Shown here: piece after piece, positions 44,125 to 52,203 of the stretch
How the letters are laid out: every line of letters starts with the position of its first letter
How positions within the stretch are numbered: position 1 is the first letter of the stretch
NCBI RefSeq assembly: GCF_900188205.1
Contig: NZ_FZOH01000001.1
Coordinates: forward strand, 468,359 to 532,358
From: Geodermatophilus saharensis
Lineage (GTDB): Bacteria > Actinomycetota > Actinomycetes > Mycobacteriales > Geodermatophilaceae
Direction of reading: 5' to 3'
Length of the DNA stretch: 64,000 bases
The notes under the pieces: model-generated
Database searches by the model: none
Seen by the model: the letters and a program-made list of their open reading frames with translations, nothing else
What the model was told of the DNA's origin: nothing
Position numbers and translations under genes: made by a program

Positions 44125-44990
44125 GCGCCCAGCGCCGCCGCCGGCCCCGTCCGCTCGAAGCCGGCGCGCACGACCGGCGAGCGCCGCGCCCGCTCGGGCA
44201 GGGCCAGCAGCCCGGTGCGGAACGCCCGCAGCGCCGCCGTCGCCGCGACGTCGGTGACCGGCAGGCCCGGCAGCGAGGCCAGCCGGCGCGCCCACGGCGG
44301 CAGCGTGGCCACCGCCAGCGACGCCAGCGACCCCCATGCCGGCCGGGCGGGGGTCAGCACCTGCACCCAGCGCGGCATCGGCGGCAGCGCGATGAACCGC
44401 CACGCGTCGCGGGCGTCGGGGGTCAGCACCAGCACCGGGCGCAGCCGCTCGAAGTAGGCCGCGAGGTCCGCGACGGAGGCGGGCACCTCGCCGGCGTCGA
44501 CGCCGATCAGCTCGGCGGCGACGACCTGCTCGGCCACGTAGCGGTCGGCCTCGGCGGGCGTGACGACGCCGGCCCGGCGGGCGACGTCGAGCAGTGAGTC
44601 GACCTGGCAGGCGTGCACCCACAGCAGCAGGTCGGGGTCGTCGACCCGGTAGGCGCGGCCGGTCGTCTGCTCCGTGCCGCCGAGTCGCCGGTGCATCCCG
44701 CGGACGCGGCGCACCTGCCGGATCGCCTCGCGCCGGGTGCCGAAGGTGAGCGTGTCCACGTACTCGGCGGTGCGGGTCAGCCGCTGCCACGGCGACTCGC
44801 GGAACACGGAGTTGCGGGCGACGCCGTCCATCGCCACCGGGTGCAGGGCCTGCAGCAGCAGCGCCCGCAGCCCGCCGACGCTGTAGACGGGGTCGGCGTG
44901 CACCCGCCAGGTGACGCTGTCGGGGCCGAAGAAGCCGAGCCGGTCCTCCTCCGGCGTCCAGTCCCGCGCCGAGGGCCGGGTGCCGGTCAC
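44121..44990 (-). CDS. MpaB/DUF2236-family oxygenase
   Basis: 289 residues from a GTG overlapping the upstream hydrolase stop. SVTWRVHADPVYSVGGLRALLLQALHPVAMDGVA carries the family His; YVDTLTFGTRREAIRQVRRVRGMHRRLGG and DDPDLLLWVHACQVDSLL carry further conserved His/Asp. This is the ER-bound oxygenase MpaB/latex-clearing-protein-like fold, a haem b-dependent oxygenase family in characterised members. The substrate is unknown. It is second gene of an operon with an alpha/beta hydrolase, perhaps acting on a shared hydrophobic substrate (inference). Confidence 0.83.
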   Translation of the reverse strand: MTGTRPSARDWTPEEDRLGFFGPDSVTWRVHADPVYSVGGLRALLLQALHPVAMDGVARNSVFRESPWQRLTRTAEYVDTLTFGTRREAIRQVRRVRGMHRRLGGTEQTTGRAYRVDDPDLLLWVHACQVDSLLDVARRAGVVTPAEADRYVAEQVVAAELIGVDAGEVPASVADLAAYFERLRPVLVLTPDARDAWRFIALPPMPRWVQVLTPARPAWGSLASLAVATLPPWARRLASLPGLPVTDVAATAALRAFRTGLLALPERARRSPVVRAGFERTGPAAALGA

Positions 44991-45892
44991 AGCGACGTCC
45001 AGAAGCCGTCGAGGACGTCCAGCGTGTGCAGGGGGTTCTCGACGGCGGGGGAGTGGATCGCCTGCGGGACGACCTCGTGGCGGGCGCCCAGCCGCCGGGC
45101 CATGTCGGCCTGGTCGGCGGGGGACCAGGCGTCGTCGGCCTCGCCGTGGGCCACCAGCACCGGGACGCCGGTGGCGACCAGCTCGGCCACCCGGTCGGGC
45201 TCGCTCGTCATCGCCGCGGCCATGCCGCGCAGCCCGGCGGCGGTGTTGCCGAGGAAGCGGCGGGCGTAGAACCGGCGGGTCGGCTCGGGCACGGCCAGGG
45301 CACGCTCGTCGGTCATCGCCAGCTGCTCGAGCGTGGCCTGCACCAGCTCGACGCCGCCCTGGTCCAGCAGCGGCCCGAGGTGCTCCAGCAGTGCCACGCG
45401 CGGGCCGGTGAGGGCGGCCGGCCCCGAGCCGAGCAGCGTCAGCGACCGGAACGCGCCCGGGTCGGCGAGGACGGCGGCGCGGGCGACCAGGCCGCCGAAG
45501 CTGTGCCCGACCAGGTGCGGGGGGCCGGTCTCCCCGCGCAGCAGGTGCGCCACGGCGACGACGTCGGCAGCGAGCTCGGCGACGGTGTAGGCGGCGGGGT
45601 CGTCGGGCCCGGGGGACTCGTACTGCCCGCGCTGGTCGATCGCCACCACGCGGTAGCCGCGGCCGGTCAGCGGCGCCAGCAGCGGCGCGAAGTCCTCCTT
45701 GCTGCCGGTGTAGCCCGGGACCAGCAGGACGGTGCCGCGGGCTCCCTCACCGCCGGTGTCGAGCGCGGCGAGCGGTCCGGCCCGGCCGGGGAGGGTCCGC
45801 GGGGTGGCGTCGTGGCCGGCCAGCTGACGCAGGTCGTCGGAGGGGACGGCGAGGGTCACCGACGGCGGCGCGGGGTTCCCGGGCAGGACCAT
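44987..45892 (-). CDS. Alpha/beta-hydrolase
   Basis: 301 residues from ATG 45892. Typical fold: VLLVPGYTGSKEDFAPLL (oxyanion region), YRVVAIDQRGQYES, nucleophile elbow HLVGHSFGGLVA, PVLVAHGEADDAWSP (acid Asp) and VVPQAIHSPAVENP (catalytic His). The role is hydrolysis of an ester, amide or similar bond; substrate not readable. GGAGG lies 12 nt before ATG 45892, a little far; TTG 45904 is the alternative. It is coupled to the MpaB-type oxygenase by GTGA. Confidence 0.85.
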   Translation of the reverse strand: MVLPGNPAPPSVTLAVPSDDLRQLAGHDATPRTLPGRAGPLAALDTGGEGARGTVLLVPGYTGSKEDFAPLLAPLTGRGYRVVAIDQRGQYESPGPDDPAAYTVAELAADVVAVAHLLRGETGPPHLVGHSFGGLVARAAVLADPGAFRSLTLLGSGPAALTGPRVALLEHLGPLLDQGGVELVQATLEQLAMTDERALAVPEPTRRFYARRFLGNTAAGLRGMAAAMTSEPDRVAELVATGVPVLVAHGEADDAWSPADQADMARRLGARHEVVPQAIHSPAVENPLHTLDVLDGFWTSL

Positions 45893-45911
45893 GCGACCAG
45901 TCAACCTCCGC

Positions 45912-45940
45912 TCCGGCCTCGCTGCAGCGGGGTCCTCGGA
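45912..45940 (-). repeat. Probable shortened remnant of the post-stop repeat
   Basis: On the minus strand, right after the TGA at 45941-45943, the sequence reads GAGGACCCCGCTGCAGC and then GAGGCCGG. This is the left arm of the dispersed repeat joined directly to its right arm with the inner core missing. Position and orientation agree with the full copies. Confidence 0.45.
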
Positions 45941-47107
45941 TCAGGAGAAGGCGAGCACCCGGTCGGGGAGCCGGTAGACGAGCACGGGCCCGACGACGGA
46001 GGTCTGCCCGCCGGCGTCCAGCCCGCCGTCGACGGCGGCACGGCCGGTCTGGGTGCCGGTGGCCAGGTCGCGCAGCACGAAGCCGCCGGGCTCGGGCACC
46101 CACACGGCGCCGGACGCGGCGGTGCCGGCGTCGCCGCTGGGCAGCCCCTGCGCGGGCAGCTGCCAGCGCGCCTGACCGGTCGTCCCGTCCAGCGCCCACA
46201 GGGTGCCGCGGGCCCACAGAAGCGCGAGGTCGCCCGCGCCGCCCTGCAGCAGCGGCTCGGTGGCCGGGTCCCCGCCGGCGGCCGGCAGCGGCAGCTCCTG
46301 CAGCAGGGTCCCGTCGGCGGGGGAGTGCACCAGCAGGTCGTCCCCGGCGGCGACGGTGACGAGCCGGTCGGCGCCGACCAGCCGGACCGGGGCGCCCTCG
46401 GGGACGGCGAGGTCGCGGGTCCACCGCGGCTGGCCGGAGAACGGGTCGAACAGCCGCAGCTGCACCGCCGCCGTCCCGGGGCAGCGCTGCAGCAGGGCCA
46501 CCCCGGCACTGCCGACGTCGGTGGCGGCCAGCCGGCAGCCCTCGCCCGCGGCCACCCGCCAGCGGACGTTGTCACCCACCGGGTCGAGCACGACGATCCC
46601 GGTGGGGCCGGCGGCGAGCACGACCTGCTCGGTGCCGGCGATCGTGGCGTCACCGCGCAGGCTGAGGTTGCGCGTCCACTGGCGCACCCCGGTGGCGGCG
46701 TCGAGCGCCAGCGCCTCGTCGCAGCGGTCGGCGGTGCGGAAGACGGCGACCACCAGCCCGTCGACGGCGGTCAGGCCGCAGAGCCGGGCGTCGGCCCGCC
46801 GGTAGTGCCAGGCCTCGTCCCCGGTGACGGCGTCGAGGGCGGTCAGGCCGCGCGTGCCGGGCACCACGACCCGCCCGCCCTCCACGACCCGGCGCGGCAG
46901 CCCGGCGTCGGCGGTGGCCGACCACGCCTGCGTCAGCTCCCCGGCGGGGGCGTCGTCAGGGACCTGCGACCGGGCCGCGGTGGTGCTGTCGGTGGCCGCG
47001 ACGCTGGAGCCGCGCCAGAGCAGGACGGCGACCAGCGCCAACGCGAGCGTGGCCGCCGTCCAGATCCAGACCCGCAGCGGCGGGGGACGCAGCGCGACGG
47101 GCGGCAC
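45941..47107 (-). CDS. PQQ-like beta-propeller membrane-anchored protein
   Basis: 388 residues from GTG. One N-terminal helix (VWIWTAATLALALVAVLLW), then an extracytoplasmic region with repeated propeller blades: GLTALDAVTGDEAWHYRRAD, EALALDAATGVRQWTRNLSL, VVLDPVGDNVRWRVAAGEG, LRLFDPFSGQPRWTRDLA and LWALDGTTGQARWQLPAQG. There is no quinoprotein catalytic site, so it is structural or a BamB-like scaffold rather than a dehydrogenase. It starts 6 nt after the DEAD-box helicase stop on the same strand, an unusual but operon-like pairing. Confidence 0.83.
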   Translation of the reverse strand: MPPVALRPPPLRVWIWTAATLALALVAVLLWRGSSVAATDSTTAARSQVPDDAPAGELTQAWSATADAGLPRRVVEGGRVVVPGTRGLTALDAVTGDEAWHYRRADARLCGLTAVDGLVVAVFRTADRCDEALALDAATGVRQWTRNLSLRGDATIAGTEQVVLAAGPTGIVVLDPVGDNVRWRVAAGEGCRLAATDVGSAGVALLQRCPGTAAVQLRLFDPFSGQPRWTRDLAVPEGAPVRLVGADRLVTVAAGDDLLVHSPADGTLLQELPLPAAGGDPATEPLLQGGAGDLALLWARGTLWALDGTTGQARWQLPAQGLPSGDAGTAASGAVWVPEPGGFVLRDLATGTQTGRAAVDGGLDAGGQTSVVGPVLVYRLPDRVLAFS

Positions 47108-47113
47108 CGGGCG

Positions 47114-48844
47114 TTAGGCGGCGGACTCGGAGTCGCCGCCGTCGCCGGAGTCGCCGCCCTGGGCGGAGCGACCGGAACCGCGGCGCGAGCCGCCACGGCG
47201 GCGCCGGCGACGGCGCGGGGCGTCCTCGCCCGCCTGTCCGGCGCCGTCGGCCGCCGGGCCGGCGGTGCCGGCGTCGGTCCCGGCGTCGGTGCCGGCGTCG
47301 GCGGCGGTGTCGGGGCCGGCCGTCACGTCGACGGACTCACCGCCGCGGGTGCGGCGGCGGGAGCGCGAGCGGGCCGGGCGGTCGCCGCCCTCACGGGAGG
47401 AGTCGCGGGAGGACTCGCGGGCCGGGCCGCGGCCGGCGCCCTTGGTCTTCTTGCCGGTCTCGCCGAGGTCCTCGAGCACCTCGGCGTCGAGACCCTCGCG
47501 GGTGCGCTGCGCGCGCGGCAGCCGGCCGGTGGCGCCCTCGGGCACGTCGAGGTCGGTGTAGACCCACGGCGAGGTGGAGTAGGTCTCCGGCGGGTCCACG
47601 AACGGCAGGTCGAGCGCCTTGTTGATCAGCTGCCAGCGCGGGATGTCGTCCCAGTCGACCAGCGTGACGGCGACGCCCTCGCGGCCGGCGCGGCCGGTGC
47701 GGCCGATCCGGTGCACGTAGGTCTTCTCGTCCTCGGGGCACTGGTAGTTCACGACGTGGCTGACGCCGGTGACGTCGATGCCGCGCGCGGCGACGTCGGT
47801 CGCCACCAGGACGTCGACCTTGCCGCTGCGGAAGGCGCGCAGCGCCTGCTCGCGGGCGCCCTGGCCGAGGTCGCCGTGCACGGCGGCGGCCGCGAAGCCG
47901 CGGTCGACCAGCTCGTCGGCGACCTTCTGGGCGGTGCGCTTGGTGCGGCAGAAGACCATCGCCAGGCCGCGGCCGCGGGCCTGCAGCACGCGGGAGAGCA
48001 GCTCGGGCTTGTCCAGGTTGTGCGCCCGGTAGACGAACTGCGTGGTCTGCGGGACGGTCGAGCCCTCGTCGTTGCCGTGCGCCCGGATGTGGGTCGGCTG
48101 GGTCATGAACGACCGCGACAGCGTGACGATCGGGCCGGGCATGGTGGCCGAGAACAGCATCGTCTGCCGCTTGGCCGGGACCATGCCGAGGATCCGCTCG
48201 ATGTCGGGCAGGAAGCCCAGGTCGAGCATCTCGTCGGCCTCGTCGAGGACCAGCACGCCGACCTTGCCCAGGACCAGGTGGCCCTGCTCGGCGAGGTCGA
48301 GCAGCCGGCCGGGGGTGCCGACGACGACCTCGACGCCGGCCTGCAGCGCGGAGACCTGCGGCTCGAACGCGCGGCCGCCGTAGATGGCCTGCACGCGGAC
48401 GCCCCGCTTCTTGCCGGCGGTGGCGAGGTCGCGGGCGACCTGCACGCACAGCTCACGGGTGGGGACGACGACCAGCGCCTGCGGCACGCCGTCCCCGCCC
48501 TCGGCCGGCGGGACGACGCGCTGCAGCATCGGGACGCCGAAGCCGAGGGTTTTGCCGGTGCCGGTGCGGGCCTGGCCGATGAGGTCGTTGCCGGCCAGCG
48601 CCAGCGGGAGGGTGAGCTCCTGGATGGCGAAGGTCCGGGTGATGCCGACCTCGGCCAGCGCCGCGACGACGTCGGGGTGGACGTCGAAGTCGCTGAACAG
48701 CGGCGCGGTCTCCTCGACGGGGGCGCCGCCGAGGGCCTCGACGGTCTGCTCGACCTGCTCGGGGGCCGGCGCGCCGGTCTCGGCGTGCTCGAGCTCGGGG
48801 GTGGTGGGGGTGTTCTCGACGGGGGTGTTCTCGGTGGAGGTCAG
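47114..48844 (-). CDS. DEAD-box RNA helicase (RhlE type) with CTG start
   Basis: 576 residues. Motifs: Q motif FAIQELTLPLALAGND, Walker A ARTGTGKT (Lys98), PTREL, motif II LDEADEMLDLG, SAT, ATDVAARGID and HRIGRTGRAGREG. The C-terminal tail is basic with Arg/Gly and acidic runs, RNA-binding in look. No ATG, GTG or TTG occurs in frame between an upstream TGA (49034-49036) and an ATG at 48529 that lies after the P-loop. CTG 48844-48842, with GAGG 8 nt upstream and encoding LTSTENTPVENTP, is therefore the likely start. It corresponds in position to M. tuberculosis Rv3211. Confidence 0.85.
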   Translation of the reverse strand: MTSTENTPVENTPTTPELEHAETGAPAPEQVEQTVEALGGAPVEETAPLFSDFDVHPDVVAALAEVGITRTFAIQELTLPLALAGNDLIGQARTGTGKTLGFGVPMLQRVVPPAEGGDGVPQALVVVPTRELCVQVARDLATAGKKRGVRVQAIYGGRAFEPQVSALQAGVEVVVGTPGRLLDLAEQGHLVLGKVGVLVLDEADEMLDLGFLPDIERILGMVPAKRQTMLFSATMPGPIVTLSRSFMTQPTHIRAHGNDEGSTVPQTTQFVYRAHNLDKPELLSRVLQARGRGLAMVFCRTKRTAQKVADELVDRGFAAAAVHGDLGQGAREQALRAFRSGKVDVLVATDVAARGIDVTGVSHVVNYQCPEDEKTYVHRIGRTGRAGREGVAVTLVDWDDIPRWQLINKALDLPFVDPPETYSTSPWVYTDLDVPEGATGRLPRAQRTREGLDAEVLEDLGETGKKTKGAGRGPARESSRDSSREGGDRPARSRSRRRTRGGESVDVTAGPDTAADAGTDAGTDAGTAGPAADGAGQAGEDAPRRRRRRRGGSRRGSGRSAQGGDSGDGGDSESAA

Positions 48845-49195
48845 TGCTCTCGCCTCTGGTCGGCTGGGGGAGCGGCCGGCGGGCGACGGCGGCGTCGTCC
48901 GGGCGCTCCGCGGTCGGGTGTCGCGGGATGCGTGTCCAGCGCCGACGCGGCCAGCGGACCGGGGTTCGATCTGCTCCCGGGCGACGGCCCGGTGTGCCCG
49001 GTCACGGGCTCCTCGGGCGTCGGCGGGCGATCGTCAGCGCACAGATACCAGCGAACCTGGCGGCTCGCCTGTTCCCATGGTAGCGCGGGCAGCGGTTAGC
49101 CTCTGTCGCCGCGCGGGGCGACCCGCACCCTGCCCGGCCCCGCGGCGGGCGCCACGGCCGGCGTCCACCGGCCCCCATCCCGCTCGGAGGTGCCC
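48845..49195. promoter_or_regulatory. 351-bp non-coding divergent region before helicase and ferritin-like gene
   Basis: No gene is seen here. TAGCCT (49097-49102) is a -10 candidate for the plus-strand ferritin-like gene, leaving a leader of about 85 nt. On the minus strand TATCTG (near 49041-49046) is the best -10 candidate for the helicase, which would give a leader close to 190 nt before its CTG start. Long leaders are common for stress-responsive DEAD-box helicases. No clear riboswitch was recognised. Confidence 0.4.
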
Positions 49196-49846
49196 GTGAC
49201 CGCGGCCGACAGCCGTGCCGTCGTCGACCTGCTCGGTGTGCTCGCCTACGCCGAGCTGACGGCGTTCGACCGGCTGGCCGAGGACGCCCGGCTGGCGCCG
49301 ACGCTCGAGGGCCGGGCGGCGCTGGCCCGGATGGCGGCCGCCGAGATGGGCCACCACGACCGGCTCGCGGCGCGGCTGCGGCAGCTGGGCGCCGACCCCG
49401 CCGTCGCGATGGCCCCGTTCGTGCCGGCCCTGGACGGCTTCCACGAGGGCACCCGGCCGCGGACGTGGCTGGAGGGCCTGGTCAAGGCCTACGTCGGGGA
49501 CGGGCTGGCGGCCGACTTCTACCGCGAGATCGCCGGCTTCCTGCCCGAGCCGGACCGCTCGCTGATCCTGGAAGTGCTCGCCGACACCGGGCACGCGGAG
49601 TTCGCCGTCCGCGAGGTGCGTACCGCCCTGCGCTCGCAGCGCGCGCTGGCCGGGCGGCTCGCCCTGTGGGGACGGCGGCTGGTGGGGGAGGCGATCTCGC
49701 AGTCGCAGGCGGTCATCGCCGAGCGCGAGGGGCTGGCGCAGCTGATCATGGAGGGGACCGGTGACCTCACCGGCATCGCCCGGCTGGTCGACCGGATCAC
49801 CGCCGCGCACACCGAGCGGATGCGCACCCTCGGTCTCAAGCCCTGA
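49196..49846 (+). CDS. Ferritin-like (MiaE-type fold) protein
   Basis: 216 residues from GTG 49196, chosen for CGGAGG 6 nt upstream. A four-helix bundle with paired metal-binding acidic/His positions: LGVLAYAELTAFDRLAEDA, ARMAAAEMGHHDRLAARLR (ExxH), LVKAYVGDGLAADFYREIA and VLADTGHAEFAVREVRTAL, followed by a C-terminal helix. This is the actinobacterial ferritin-like family (Rv3210c position), related to tRNA hydroxylase MiaE; a di-iron oxidase role is possible but unproven. It lies divergent from the helicase and before a strong terminator. Confidence 0.82.
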   Translation: MTAADSRAVVDLLGVLAYAELTAFDRLAEDARLAPTLEGRAALARMAAAEMGHHDRLAARLRQLGADPAVAMAPFVPALDGFHEGTRPRTWLEGLVKAYVGDGLAADFYREIAGFLPEPDRSLILEVLADTGHAEFAVREVRTALRSQRALAGRLALWGRRLVGEAISQSQAVIAEREGLAQLIMEGTGDLTGIARLVDRITAAHTERMRTLGLKP

Positions 49847-49856
49847 CACGACGACG

Positions 49857-49885
49857 GGGCGCCCCCGCGGTGCGGGGGCGCCCCG
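49857..49885. terminator. Bidirectional hairpin terminator
   Basis: A perfect 13-bp stem GGGGCGCCCCCGC (49857-49869) / GCGGGGGCGCCCC (49873-49885) with a 3-nt loop, between the convergent ferritin-like and DUF3107 genes. Confidence 0.85.
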
Positions 49886-49904
49886 GTCGGGGTGCGGTCC
49901 TCCG

Positions 49905-50141
49905 TCAGGCGCCGGCGACGAAGCCCACGCGGCGCTGGTCGGCCTGGGCGATCTCGACGTAGGCGATCCGGTCGACCGGGACGAGGACGCGGCGGCCCCG
50001 CTCGTCCTCGAGGGTCAACAGCCCGTCCTTGGTGCCGCCGGACATGGCGGAAGCCACGTCGGCTGCGATCTCGTCGGGGGTCTTCGGGCTGTCGACGACC
50101 AGCTCCCGGGGGGAGTGCTGGACACCGATCTTGACTTCCAC
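49905..50141 (-). CDS. DUF3107 family protein
   Basis: 78 residues from GTG with GAGGAGG upstream. EVKIGVQHSPRELVVDSPKTPDEIAADVASAM ... LLTLEDERGRRVLVPVDRIAYVEI is the DUF3107 pattern, the TB9.4/Rv3208A family: a small alpha/beta protein immunogenic in M. tuberculosis, function unknown. It follows the TetR gene by 96 bp on the same strand, the same order as in mycobacteria. Confidence 0.9.
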   Translation of the reverse strand: MEVKIGVQHSPRELVVDSPKTPDEIAADVASAMSGGTKDGLLTLEDERGRRVLVPVDRIAYVEIAQADQRRVGFVAGA

Positions 50142-50237
50142 TCGGGATGCCTCCTCGGGTTGCACGGCTGCCGTCCACGCTAGTCCAGGGGCGGGAGGCG
50201 GGCCCCGTCGCGCAGCTGCGCCGTCAGCGAACGGCGC

Positions 50238-50879
50238 TCAGCCCGCCGGGTGCTCGCCCTCGACCCGCGGGAAGCGGGAGATGCCGCGCCAGGCCAGCGA
50301 CGCCATGAGCGACACCGCCTCGTCGCGGGACACCGTGCCCTTCTGCGCCAGCCACCAGCGGGCGCTGGCCTCGGCCAGGCCGGTCAGCCCGGAGGCCAGC
50401 AGGTGCGCCTGCTGCGGGGAGCTGCCGGTGTCGCCGGCGATGACCTCGGCGATCGCCTCGACGCAGGCCCGGTTGCCGCGGTCGACCAGCGCCCGGACGT
50501 CCTCGTCGTTGCGCAGGTCGGACTCGAAGACCAGCCGGAAGGCGCCGCCCTCGGCGTCGACGAAGTCGAAGTAGGCGCCCACCGCGCCGTGGACGCGCTG
50601 CCGGTTGTCCTCGGTGCCGCCCATGGCCTCGCGCAGCCGCTGGCTGAGCTCGGTGACCTGCTGCTCGAGCAGGGCGAGGTACAGCTCCCGCTTGCCGGGG
50701 AAGTGCTGGTAGAGCACGGGCTTGCTGACGCCTGCGCGGTCGGCGATGTCGTCCATGGCGGCGGCGTGGAAGCCCTGGGCGACGAAGACCTCCTGCGCCG
50801 CCTGCAGCAACTGCAGCCGCCGGGCGCCGCGCGGCAGCCGTGACGTGCGGCGGACGGGGACCGGACGCGAGGGCTGCAT
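50238..50879 (-). CDS. TetR-family transcriptional regulator
   Basis: 213 residues from ATG. The N-terminal HTH LLQAAQEVFVAQGFHAAAMDDIADRAGVSKPVLYQHFPGKRELYLALL is canonical; the C-terminal ligand domain carries YFDFVDAEGGAFRLVFESDLRNDEDV, conserved in the Rv3208 subgroup. TAACAT on the minus strand (complement of 50890-50895) puts +1 only about 4 nt before the ATG. It is divergent from the alpha/beta-hydrolase gene across 68 bp, so that gene and itself are plausible targets. Confidence 0.9.
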   Translation of the reverse strand: MQPSRPVPVRRTSRLPRGARRLQLLQAAQEVFVAQGFHAAAMDDIADRAGVSKPVLYQHFPGKRELYLALLEQQVTELSQRLREAMGGTEDNRQRVHGAVGAYFDFVDAEGGAFRLVFESDLRNDEDVRALVDRGNRACVEAIAEVIAGDTGSSPQQAHLLASGLTGLAEASARWWLAQKGTVSRDEAVSLMASLAWRGISRFPRVEGEHPAG

Positions 50880-50889
50880 GGCGCCGGGG

Positions 50890-50941
50890 ATGTTACCGGC
50901 GGGTCACCCGGCACACGCGGCGCGGCTGCCTGATCTACCGT
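50890..50941. promoter_or_regulatory. Divergent promoters for TetR and hydrolase genes
   Basis: Minus-strand TAACAT (50890-50895) serves the TetR gene. Plus-strand TACCGT (50936-50941) predicts +1 at 50948, exactly the GTG of the hydrolase, so both transcripts would have almost no leader. Confidence 0.5.
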
Positions 50942-50947
50942 CGCCGG

Positions 50948-52066
50948 GTGCCCGAGGCCCCCCGAGCGCGCCGCCGCCGGACCCCCGCGCCCCCGGCCGT
51001 GGCGCCGTCGTCCACCGCACGGCTGTCCACGGCGGACCTGACCGTCCCGCCGGCCCCTCCGCCGGCCTGGCCCGGTGCGGAGGTGCCGGTCACCGGCGGC
51101 GCGGTGTTCGTGCGCACCACGCCGTTCGCCGGCTCCCCGGACGCCCCGCGCGAGCGGGCGCTGTACGTGCACGGGCTGGGCGGCGCCTCGACCAACTGGA
51201 CCGACCTGGCCGGGCTGCTGGCGGTGCGCTGCGAGGGCTGGGCCCTGGACCTGCCCGGCTTCGGCCGCTCCCGGCCGCCGTCGTCGGGCTCCTACTCCGT
51301 CCGTGGTCACGTGCGGGCGGTCGTCGACGTCCTCGAGCACGTCGTGGCGCAGCCCGGGCCGGGGCAGGGCCGCCCGGTGCACCTGCTCGGCAACAGCCTC
51401 GGCGGGCTGGTCAGCCTGCTCGCCGCCGCCCGTCGGCCGGACCTGGTGGCCACGCTCACCCTCGTCTCGCCGGCCATGCCGGTCTACCGGGTGCCGCAGG
51501 CCCTCGGCCGGGCGCTGCTGCTCCTGCTGCTCCCCGGCGCGCCCACCCTCGCCGAGCGGCGGCTGGCGCGCGTCCCACCCGAGCAGACGGTGCGCGGCGT
51601 GCTCGCGGTCTGCTTCGGCGAGCCCGCCCGGGTGCCGCGCGAGCGGCTCGACGCCGCCGTCGAGGAGGCCCGCGAGCGCGCGGCACAGACCTGGGCCAAC
51701 CGGTCGCTGGCGCTGAGCATGCGGGGCCTGATCACCTCCTACCTGCGCGTCGGGCGGGCCAACGCCTGGCGGCTGGCCCGGTCCCTTCGGGTGCCGACGC
51801 TGGTGGTCTGGGGCGACCGGGACCGGCTCGTCGACCCCCGCCTGGCGCCCCGGGTGGCCGCCGCCGTGCCCGGCGCGCGGCTGCTGGTGCTCGAGACGGT
51901 CGGGCACGTGGCGATGCTCGAGGCCCCCGAGGAGACCGCGCGGGCGGTGCTCGGCCTGCTCGAGGACGACCTGCTCGAGGACGACCTGCTCGAGGACACC
52001 GGTGGCGACGCCCGGCAGGACGCCGACGGCGGGACCCCGGGTCCGACGCAGGCCCGGGCCGGCTGA
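50948..52066 (+). CDS. Alpha/beta-hydrolase
   Basis: 372 residues from GTG 50948. After a Pro/Arg-rich N-terminus: ALYVHGLGGASTNWTDLAGL, WALDLPGFGRSRPP, nucleophile elbow HLLGNSLGGLVSLLA, VPTLVVWGDRDRLVDPR (acid Asp) and VGHVAMLEAPEE (His). The core resembles C-C bond hydrolases and epoxide/lipase-type enzymes; substrate unknown. The C-terminus has a duplicated LLEDD repeat and a disordered tail. It is leaderless by promoter position. A homologue sits beside the TetR gene in related actinobacteria. Confidence 0.85.
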   Translation: MPEAPRARRRRTPAPPAVAPSSTARLSTADLTVPPAPPPAWPGAEVPVTGGAVFVRTTPFAGSPDAPRERALYVHGLGGASTNWTDLAGLLAVRCEGWALDLPGFGRSRPPSSGSYSVRGHVRAVVDVLEHVVAQPGPGQGRPVHLLGNSLGGLVSLLAAARRPDLVATLTLVSPAMPVYRVPQALGRALLLLLLPGAPTLAERRLARVPPEQTVRGVLAVCFGEPARVPRERLDAAVEEARERAAQTWANRSLALSMRGLITSYLRVGRANAWRLARSLRVPTLVVWGDRDRLVDPRLAPRVAAAVPGARLLVLETVGHVAMLEAPEETARAVLGLLEDDLLEDDLLEDTGGDARQDADGGTPGPTQARAG

Positions 52067-52203
52067 GGGCCGCACCCGACGCGCCCTCCGCCGGGACACG
52101 CCGGGAGCGCCCGGAGGACGTGAGAACCTGACCCCCGGACGTGCGCGAGGCCGCCACCCGGGGCGCCGCGCGACGGCAGGACGACCGGCGAGGAGGCGGC
52201 ACC

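Noticed and set aside
47114-48529. Helicase starting at ATG 48529
   Set aside because: This would delete the Q motif and Walker A, which are intact and in frame just upstream.
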